A DNA stretch of 64,000 nt from BNXB01 sp031556375. GTDB taxonomy: Bacteria; Bacteroidota; Bacteroidia; Bacteroidales; Azobacteroidaceae. Below the pieces are notes generated by a model. It did not search any database and was not told the DNA's origin. It worked only from the letters and a program-made list of their open reading frames with translations. Of the stretch, positions 58,780-64,000 are shown piece after piece. The position numbers were made by a program, and so were the translations under genes. The stretch lies in NCBI GenBank assembly GCA_031556375.1, contig JAVBTA010000006.1:31052-95051 (forward strand), written 5' to 3'. Each line of letters starts with the position of its first letter. Position 1 is the first letter of the stretch.

Positions 58780-60396
58780 ATGGCAACACCTCCATTTAAG
58801 TATCAAGAGCCCTTTCCTTTGGGCAAAGACAACACTAAGTATTATCTGTTAACAAACGAAGGAGTATCTGTATCTTCTTTCGACGGAAACGAAATGCTGA
58901 AAGTAGAACCGGAAGCATTGACTCGTCTGGCTAATGCCTGTTTCCACGATTGTTCATTTTTTTTACGTCCTGAACATCAAAAACAAGTAGTAAAAATTCT
59001 GAATGACCCGGAAGCCAGTGAAAATGACAAATACGTGGCTCTGACCATGTTACGTAATGCTGAAATAGCAGCTAAGGGAATTCTTCCTTTTTGTCAGGAT
59101 ACAGGAACTGCAACTATCGTTGCTAAAAAAGGACAACAGGTCTGGACCGGCGGAGGAGATGAAGAGGCTTTATCTCTTGGAGTATACAAGACATACACCG
59201 AAGAAAACCTGCGCTATTCCCAGACAGTGGCTTTGGATATGTATAACGAAAAAAATTCAGGATGTAACTTACCTGCCCAAATCGACATTCAGGCGATAGA
59301 TGGCATGGAATATAAATTCCTGTGTATTGCTAAAGGTGGTGGTTCTGCCAACAAGACATATTTATTTCAGGAAACAAAAGCTTTATTGAATCCGGAAACT
59401 CTGGAAAAGTTTATTGTAGAAAAAATGAAATCCCTGGGAACAGCTGCATGTCCTCCTTACCATATCGCTTTCGTTATTGGAGGAACTTCTGCTGATGTTT
59501 GTCTGAAAACAGTTAAACTGGCTTCTACAAAATATTATGATGCCCTGCCTACATCAGGAAATGATGGTGGACAAGCTTTCCGTGATATCGAACTGGAAGA
59601 AAAAATGCTTGTGGCGGCTCAAAAAATAGGCTTGGGAGCGCAATTTGGAGGTAAATACCTGGCTCATGATATCCGTATCATTCGTTTGCCACGTCACGGA
59701 GCTTCCTGCCCTGTTGGAATGGCTGTTTCCTGTTCTGCCGACCGTAACATCAAAGCTAAGATCAACAAAGATGGTGTTTGGATCGAAAAACTGGAAGATA
59801 ATCCCGGTCAATATATTCCGGAAGAATTGCGTAATGCAGGAGAGGGTGATGTTGTAAAAATCAATCTGAACCGTCCGATGAAGGAAATTTTGGCCGAACT
59901 GACTAAATATCCGGTATCAACCCGTTTGTCTTTGAATGGAACGATTATCGTTGGACGTGACATCGCTCACGCTAAACTGAAAGAAAAAATCGATCGTGGC
60001 GAAGGTCTTCCTCAATATATCAAAGATCATCCGATCTATTATGCCGGACCGGCTAAAACTCCGAAAGGAATGGCTTGCGGTTCCATGGGGCCGACTACTG
60101 CCGGACGGATGGACTCTTATGTTGATTTGTTCCAAAGTCAGGAAGGCAGCATGATCATGTTGGCTAAGGGTAATCGTAGTCAACAGGTAACCGATGCCTG
60201 TAAAAAATACGGAGGCTTTTATTTAGGTTCAATCGGAGGTCCCGCAGCAATTCTTGCTCAAAATAATATCAAGAGCATCGAATGTGTAGAATACCCTGAA
60301 CTGGGAATGGAAGCCATCTGGAAGATCGAAGTGGAGGATTTCCCTGCATTTATCCTGGTCGATGACAAAGGAAATGATTTCTTCAAGAACATTTAA
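58780..60396 (+). CDS. fumA: Class I fumarate hydratase
   Basis: A 538-residue iron-sulfur enzyme interconverting fumarate and malate, heat-labile and oxygen-sensitive in this class. The N-terminal domain has C-Q-D-T-G-T-A (Cys105, a [4Fe-4S] ligand) and two further conserved Cys (S-G-C-N-L near 164-168 and A-C-P-P near 226-229), and the C-terminal domain has G-P-T-T-A-G-R-M-D near 444-452. Fused alpha and beta domains, as in FumA/FumB. It links TCA-branch carbon flow with the fumarate-reductase route usual in Bacteroidales. It precedes the ABC ATPase by 11 bp. Confidence 0.95.
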   Translation: MATPPFKYQEPFPLGKDNTKYYLLTNEGVSVSSFDGNEMLKVEPEALTRLANACFHDCSFFLRPEHQKQVVKILNDPEASENDKYVALTMLRNAEIAAKGILPFCQDTGTATIVAKKGQQVWTGGGDEEALSLGVYKTYTEENLRYSQTVALDMYNEKNSGCNLPAQIDIQAIDGMEYKFLCIAKGGGSANKTYLFQETKALLNPETLEKFIVEKMKSLGTAACPPYHIAFVIGGTSADVCLKTVKLASTKYYDALPTSGNDGGQAFRDIELEEKMLVAAQKIGLGAQFGGKYLAHDIRIIRLPRHGASCPVGMAVSCSADRNIKAKINKDGVWIEKLEDNPGQYIPEELRNAGEGDVVKINLNRPMKEILAELTKYPVSTRLSLNGTIIVGRDIAHAKLKEKIDRGEGLPQYIKDHPIYYAGPAKTPKGMACGSMGPTTAGRMDSYVDLFQSQEGSMIMLAKGNRSQQVTDACKKYGGFYLGSIGGPAAILAQNNIKSIECVEYPELGMEAIWKIEVEDFPAFILVDDKGNDFFKNI

Positions 60397-60407
60397 TAAT
60401 TAACCAT

Positions 60408-61205
60408 GTGAATAAGGAGACTATCCGGATAGAAAACCTGACGATCGGGTATACTTCGAAGAATCTGTCTAAGAAAGTATCCGAGAATATCAATGCATCT
60501 ATCAATAGCGGGGAACTTACCTGCTTGTTAGGTGCTAATGGTGCTGGAAAGTCTACTTTACTCAAAACTCTTTCTGCATTTCAACCAAAGCTAACCGGAG
60601 ATATTTTCATTCAGGAAAAAGAAATCGACCGGTTTACGGATAGGGAACTTTCCCGTATTATCGGGGTAGTCCTTACTGAACGAAGTGAGATGCACGACCT
60701 GACCGTTACCGAGCTGGTGTCTATGGGCAGAAGTCCATACACCGGCTTTTGGGGACGGTTGAACGATGAAGACAAAAAGATTGTCGAACAATCTATCGCT
60801 CTTGTGAAAATAGAGGACCTTGCTTCCCGTATGATGCATACCCTGAGCGATGGAGAACGACAAAAAGCAATGATTGCCAAAGCTCTAGCACAGGAGACGC
60901 CAGTTATCTACCTTGACGAACCGACTGCATTCCTCGATTTCCCAAGTAAAGTGGAGATCATGCAATTACTATTACGCCTCACAAGAGAAACCGACAAAAC
61001 CATTTTTTTATCTACTCATGACCTGGAATTGGCATTACATTTGGCAGATAGAATATGGTTAATGAAAAAAACATCAGGAATCATTATCGGTACCCCGGAA
61101 GAATTAGCACAACAAGGTCATTTAGCTTCTTTTTTCAAAAGTGACGGGTTCGTTTTCGATGAAAATACGGGCTTTTTCCGTATCTTGAATCCATTTAAGT
61201 CGTAA
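60408..61205 (+). CDS. FecE/BtuD-like ABC transporter ATPase
   Basis: A 265-residue ATPase. Walker A is L-G-A-N-G-A-G-K-S-T near residues 43-52, Q-loop region V-V-L-T-E-R near 87-92, signature L-S-D-G-E-R-Q-K near 145-152, Walker B V-I-Y-L-D-E-P-T near 165-172 and H-loop S-T-H-D near 203-206. The sequence is closest to the FecCD-associated ATPases for siderophore, heme or vitamin B12 import. No permease or binding-protein gene is adjacent; they are presumably elsewhere. The start is GTG at 60408; the ATG two bases upstream is out of frame with it. A bidirectional terminator follows. Confidence 0.92.
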   Translation: MNKETIRIENLTIGYTSKNLSKKVSENINASINSGELTCLLGANGAGKSTLLKTLSAFQPKLTGDIFIQEKEIDRFTDRELSRIIGVVLTERSEMHDLTVTELVSMGRSPYTGFWGRLNDEDKKIVEQSIALVKIEDLASRMMHTLSDGERQKAMIAKALAQETPVIYLDEPTAFLDFPSKVEIMQLLLRLTRETDKTIFLSTHDLELALHLADRIWLMKKTSGIIIGTPEELAQQGHLASFFKSDGFVFDENTGFFRILNPFKS

Positions 61206-61257
61206 ATATTTTTATTATATATCAATTTTACATTAAAATCGTTGTTGCAGTTTGACA

Positions 61258-61298
61258 CAAAAAAAACGCTTCACCCGAAGGCAAAGCGTATTTTTTAT
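61258..61298. terminator. Bidirectional terminator between ABC ATPase and barrel-protein genes
   Basis: ACGCTT / AAGCGT stem around a 12-nt loop, flanked by A6 on the left and T6 on the right, so it can serve the two convergent genes. Confidence 0.8.
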
Positions 61299-61311
61299 GT
61301 TTTTTTGATTC

Positions 61312-61806
61312 TTAGAACTTGTAACCAAGCCCAACAGAAACTACAGCCTGGTCAAAATCAGACACAAGACAATATTTCAATTCACCTTTGAAAAATAGAT
61401 TTCTAGTAATATCGCATTGGATACCACCTCCTAAATTAACCCCAAATTTTGTTTCAGAAGCAGAAATAGATAGTCCTCCGATATTCAAGTCAATTCCAGC
61501 AGACCAGTGAGTGATAAGAAAACCTGCAATAGGATAAACTGTCACTTTACTATTGTCCAGAGGAAAGAGATAATGTGCGTTAAGATTCAAATCCCACTCA
61601 TTCAGACCATCGTTTTCGAAGAAATACGTGAAATCCGGAGCTAAGCGAATGTGATCAGTAACGTTGTAATTGAAATGTCCGCCAATACCCAAACTCTCGA
61701 TTTCAGTACCGTAATTTAAACTTAGTCCGATGGATTTTTCTTCTTTTTGTGCGGATGCACCCAGAGCAATAAATAACGCTACAATTAAAAATGTAATTTT
61801 TTTCAT
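61312..61806 (-). CDS. Small outer-membrane beta-barrel protein
   Basis: A 164-residue protein with a signal peptide (1-19, ends A-S-A-Q). The rest shows alternating hydrophobic strands (N-L-N-A-H-Y-L-F-P-L, V-Y-P-I-A-G-F-L-I, G-I-Q-C-D-I-T-R-N-L-F-F-K-G-E) ending in Y-K-F, typical of an eight-strand OmpW/P44-like barrel. Ligand or role not evident. It lies between two terminators, so it is transcribed separately. Confidence 0.82.
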   Translation of the reverse strand: MKKITFLIVALFIALGASAQKEEKSIGLSLNYGTEIESLGIGGHFNYNVTDHIRLAPDFTYFFENDGLNEWDLNLNAHYLFPLDNSKVTVYPIAGFLITHWSAGIDLNIGGLSISASETKFGVNLGGGIQCDITRNLFFKGELKYCLVSDFDQAVVSVGLGYKF

Positions 61807-61850
61807 TTTCTTAAATAGTTAAATTAATAGATAAAAAACGTATAATAAAA

Positions 61851-61885
61851 AAAGCTGTTTCAAGCAAAACGCTCAAAACAGCTTT
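61851..61885 (-). terminator. Terminator of the rpsF-rpsR-rplI operon
   Basis: AAAGCTGTTT and AAACAGCTTT form a perfect 10-bp stem with a 15-nt loop, followed on the minus strand by a T-run. It lies 16 bp after the rplI stop. Confidence 0.88.
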
Positions 61886-61900
61886 CAAAAATTTCCAGTA

Positions 61901-62344
61901 TTATTCAGATACCACTTCGAATGGTACTTCTACAGATACTTCTTTGTGTAATTTAACCAAAGCCTTGTAAGAACCAATTTCTTTAACTTGTTCTTTGATT
62001 ACAATTGTCTTGCGATCAATTTCAAAACCTTGTTTAGCTAAACATTCTGCAATCTGGATGTTAGTTACCGAACCGAAGATTGTTCCTGAAGAACTTGTTT
62101 TAGCTCCGATAGTCAGGGATACACCTTCCAGTTTGCTCGCCAAAGCCTGAGCATCAGCTTTAATTTTTTCCAGTTTATGAGCACGTTGACGCAGGTTTTC
62201 AGCCAATATTTTTTTAGCTGATTCGGAAGCGATAACTGCTTTCTTTTGCGGGATCAGGTAATTTCTGCCGTATCCGGACTTTACTGTTACAATATCATCC
62301 TTGTAACCAAGGTTCATGATATCTTCTTTTAATATTACTTGCAT
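61901..62344 (-). CDS. rplI: Ribosomal protein bL9
   Basis: A 147-residue 50S protein. The N-domain starts M-Q-V-I-L-K-E-D-I-M-N-L-G-Y-K-D-D-I with the conserved V-K-x-G-Y-G-R-N-Y-L-I-P (residues 22-33). The central helix (about 45-75) links to a C-domain (V-S-L-T-I-G-A-K-T, then G-K/S-x-F-G-S-V-T). Length is standard. It is the third gene of the rpsF-rpsR-rplI operon. Confidence 0.97.
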   Translation of the reverse strand: MQVILKEDIMNLGYKDDIVTVKSGYGRNYLIPQKKAVIASESAKKILAENLRQRAHKLEKIKADAQALASKLEGVSLTIGAKTSSSGTIFGSVTNIQIAECLAKQGFEIDRKTIVIKEQVKEIGSYKALVKLHKEVSVEVPFEVVSE

Positions 62345-62361
62345 ATTATTTCCTCCTTTTT

Positions 62362-62634
62362 TTATTTCATCAAATCGGTTACATAAGGAAGCAAAGCCAA
62401 GTGGCGTGCTCTTTTCACTGCCTGAGCAATACGGTGTTGGAATTTCAATGAAGTTCCGGTAATGCGACGAGGAAGGATTTTTCCTTGCTCATTCAGGAAT
62501 TTTTTCAGGAATTCAGGATCTTTGTAATCGATGAATTTGATACCGCTCTTTTTGAAACGGCAATATTTTTTCTTCTTAACGTCTACAGTTGGAGGAGTTA
62601 AGTAACGGATTTCTGAATTGTTGTTTGCTGCCAT
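62362..62634 (-). CDS. rpsR: Ribosomal protein bS18
   Basis: A 90-residue 30S protein with K-K-Y-C-R-F-K-K near residues 17-24, I-D-Y-K-D-P-E-F-L-K-K-F near 35-46, I-L-P-R-R-I-T-G-T near 53-61 and the basic C-terminal R-A-R-H-L-A-L-L-P-Y. It binds bS6, whose gene lies 3 bp upstream, on the small-subunit platform. Confidence 0.97.
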   Translation of the reverse strand: MAANNNSEIRYLTPPTVDVKKKKYCRFKKSGIKFIDYKDPEFLKKFLNEQGKILPRRITGTSLKFQHRIAQAVKRARHLALLPYVTDLMK

Positions 62635-62637
62635 GAT

Positions 62638-62985
62638 TTAGTTCTCCTTTACAGTTTCTTTAGATTTATTTCTTCTCTTAGCTGCATATTCTGCAAAATT
62701 CTTGTCCTGACGGAAAGTCAAGAAACGGATTACGCGCTCATCGCGACGGAATTGAGTTTCCAGTTTTGCAATAACCGAAGGATCGGCTTTGAATTCTAAC
62801 AACTGATAAAATCCGGTGGTCTTCTTTTGGATTGGGTAAGCCAGCTTACGCAAGCCCCAATTCTCTTCACTAACAATCTCAGCACCTTCTGCTTTGAGAA
62901 TGTCTTTGAATTTGTCGACCGCTTCCTTCATCTGAGCATCAGACAAAACGGGAGTCAAAATGAAAACGGTTTCGTAATTGTTCAT
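62638..62985 (-). CDS. rpsF: Ribosomal protein bS6
   Basis: A 115-residue 30S protein starting M-N-N-Y-E-T-V-F-I-L-T-P, with L-A-Y-P-I-Q-K-K-T-T-G-F-Y near residues 48-60 and the R-R-D-E-R-V-I-R-F-L-T near 79-89, typical of bS6. The tail is Lys/Arg-rich. It leads the operon from the promoter at 63034-63065. Confidence 0.97.
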   Translation of the reverse strand: MNNYETVFILTPVLSDAQMKEAVDKFKDILKAEGAEIVSEENWGLRKLAYPIQKKTTGFYQLLEFKADPSVIAKLETQFRRDERVIRFLTFRQDKNFAEYAAKRRNKSKETVKEN

Positions 62986-63033
62986 AAAAACTTGATTAAT
63001 AAATGATTAATTAATTTGTAAAAATTCGAGGTG

Positions 63034-63065
63034 CAAAGGTAGCCTTTTTTGTTTAAATCAACAAA
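63034..63065 (-). promoter_or_regulatory. Promoter of the rpsF operon
   Basis: On the minus strand, TTTG (63062-63065), exactly 20 bp, then TACCTTTG (63034-63041): a full match to the Bacteroidota -33/-7 consensus, 48 bp before the rpsF ATG. Confidence 0.85.
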
Positions 63066-63135
63066 TATTTATAAAAAAACTTTATACCTTTGAGGCTTCT
63101 AAACAGAGATGTTTTTTACATTTGCTGACAACTGA

Positions 63136-63246
63136 TACCCGAATATTATTCCAGCCGGGTTTTTAGACGAAACAATTGCAACTTTTGCGATTGTTGGTAT
63201 GTTTTTTATTCTGATAGGAGTTTTTTGGACCGAACGAAGAAAATAG
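63136..63246 (+). pseudogene. Remnant of an EamA/DMT transporter
   Basis: A 36-codon plus-strand frame with stop TAG at 63244-63246 and no start codon: Y-P-N-I-I-P-A followed directly by G-F-L-D-E-T-I-A-T-F-A-I-V-G-M-F-F-I-L-I-G-V-F-W-T-E-R-R-K. The second part is the usual last helix of an EamA transporter (F-x-x-x-E-x-I-x-x-x-x-x-x-G-x-x-x-I-x-x-G-V-x-x-T-x-R). The N-terminal bit resembles the Y-P-N-I-I-P-V stretch found earlier in the same family. So most of the gene, and an internal part of the last repeat, are deleted. It ends 1 bp before the MFS gene. Confidence 0.6.
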
Positions 63247-63247
63247 A

Positions 63248-64000
63248 ATGAGTCTTTCCGGAATTTTCCATAAAATGTTCTCTGCTCTTAGCCACAAAAA
63301 TTTCAGTTACTTTTGGTGGGGGCAATTGGTTTCGACAATTGGAAGCATGATGCAGGTCACGGCATTAAGCTGGTATGTCTATAAAATCAGCGGATCACCT
63401 TTTTTGTTGGGTTTGATGGGTGTTTTCGAGTTTGGTCCGGTATTGGTTTTAAGTCTCTTTGCGGGAGTCCTTATCGAACGTTTTCCCAAAAAGAAAATAC
63501 TTCTCTTTACTCAAATTCTTTTTCTTGTTCAATCTCTGATTCTTGCAATATTAGTATGGATGGGTTCTACTGACTACTGGTTATTTGCTATGCTGGCTCT
63601 GGTAGCAGGAATCGGGAATAGTATCGACCAGCCTACCCGGCAGGCCTACTTTGTAGAACTGGTTGGAAAAGCGGATCTTCCCAATGCGATTTCATTAAAT
63701 TCCACGACATTCAATCTTGCTAAAATAGTAGGGCCCGCTATCTCCGGGATAATTATGAAATATGTAGGTGTGGCAGAATGTTTTTTTATCAATGCAATTA
63801 GCTTTATTCCTGTTATTTATGGAATTACATTAATAACAATTGAAGGAAAGTCCTTGAGGAAAGATCTGGAGAAAAAAATATTTTCCGAAATCAAAACAGG
63901 GATACAATATACTCTTCAAAATACCAAAATACTACCGACATTTCTGATTATGGCTGTTGTTTGTACTTTTTCTTTCAATTCCAATGTTATACTGCCGGTT
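63248..64000 (+). CDS. MFS transporter, N-terminal part (runs off the window)
   Basis: The first 251 residues are visible, with about six or seven helices. It starts M-S-L-S-G-I-F-H-K-M-F-S-A-L. The G-S-M-M-Q-V-T-A-L-S-W-Y-V-Y stretch and A-G-V-L-I-E-R-F-P-K-K-K-I-L (the MFS loop 2-3 motif, residues 70-84) plus N-S-I-D-Q-P-T-R-Q-A near 114-123 match the MFS_3 / enterobactin-exporter-like group (EntS type). Substrate unknown. It follows an EamA remnant by 1 bp, which suggests the MFS gene once followed a transporter gene in an operon. Confidence 0.9.
   Translation, partial: MSLSGIFHKMFSALSHKNFSYFWWGQLVSTIGSMMQVTALSWYVYKISGSPFLLGLMGVFEFGPVLVLSLFAGVLIERFPKKKILLFTQILFLVQSLILAILVWMGSTDYWLFAMLALVAGIGNSIDQPTRQAYFVELVGKADLPNAISLNSTTFNLAKIVGPAISGIIMKYVGVAECFFINAISFIPVIYGITLITIEGKSLRKDLEKKIFSEIKTGIQYTLQNTKILPTFLIMAVVCTFSFNSNVILPV

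Overview
The window is a 64 kb chromosomal segment of a Bacteroidota bacterium, most likely order Bacteroidales. The evidence is the recurring TAnnTTTG -7 promoter boxes with no usable TTGACA/TATAAT pairs, the Na+-translocating NQR operon, Bacteroidota-type RpoZ, family-restricted genes (DUF4293, DUF3256, DUF4954, DUF5606), a protease with a probable type IX secretion tail, and an AT-rich base composition. I cannot name the genus.

Layout. 1-3.9 kb is a degraded accessory flank next to a tRNA-Lys(CTT) gene. It holds the start of a patatin-like phospholipase, a 5'-truncated hipA, orphan gene fragments, an intact yefM-yoeB pair with a palindromic operator, and a second intact antitoxin/ParE-RelE pair. 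4-6.8 kb has a TonB-dependent receptor and aroE. 6.9-9.7 kb has a CPA2 antiporter with USP-like tail and rlmH. 9.7-13.1 kb (minus) is paaK, ACT protein, bamD, rpoZ, DUF4293. 13.2-20.2 kb (plus) is truA, an EamA transporter, DUF3256, a HAD protein, myo-inositol-phosphate synthase, an acyltransferase and a PDZ protein. 20.2-25.6 kb (minus) is a complete tripartite RND efflux operon. 25.7-33.5 kb (plus) holds a higBA module whose toxin has an in-frame stop, hemH, DedA, MATE, DUF5606, a small acidic protein, an OmpA-family lipoprotein, a Spy-like protein and proS. 33.5-38.6 kb has a TPR protein, glnS and a Dcp-type M3 peptidase. 38.7-43.8 kb has a probable 44-residue membrane peptide, gtrA, a DbpA-like helicase, and an IS1182-like insertion that has cut off the end of a glutamate/dicarboxylate symporter. 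43.8-51.2 kb (minus) has a DUF2185 protein, a secreted protein and nqrABCDEF. 51.3-64 kb has an ECF sigma factor with an anti-sigma/beta-barrel protein, a secreted lysyl-endopeptidase-like protease, hflX, DUF4954, class I fumarase, an ABC ATPase, a small barrel protein, the rpsF-rpsR-rplI operon, an EamA remnant and the start of an MFS transporter.

Most of the window is core metabolism and envelope function: sodium bioenergetics (NQR, antiporter), heme (hemH), translation (proS, glnS, ribosomal proteins, rlmH, truA) and outer-membrane assembly (bamD). The less ordinary features are the toxin-antitoxin graveyard beside tRNA-Lys, the higB nonsense codon, the symporter broken at its substrate-binding helix, a purine/pyrimidine repeat hairpin between the inositol synthase and acyltransferase genes, a palindromic leader before proS, a sigma-54-like site before the OmpA lipoprotein, and a deleted EamA transporter upstream of the MFS gene. 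I did not find a convincing wholly new multi-gene system, CRISPR array, rRNA operon or prophage.
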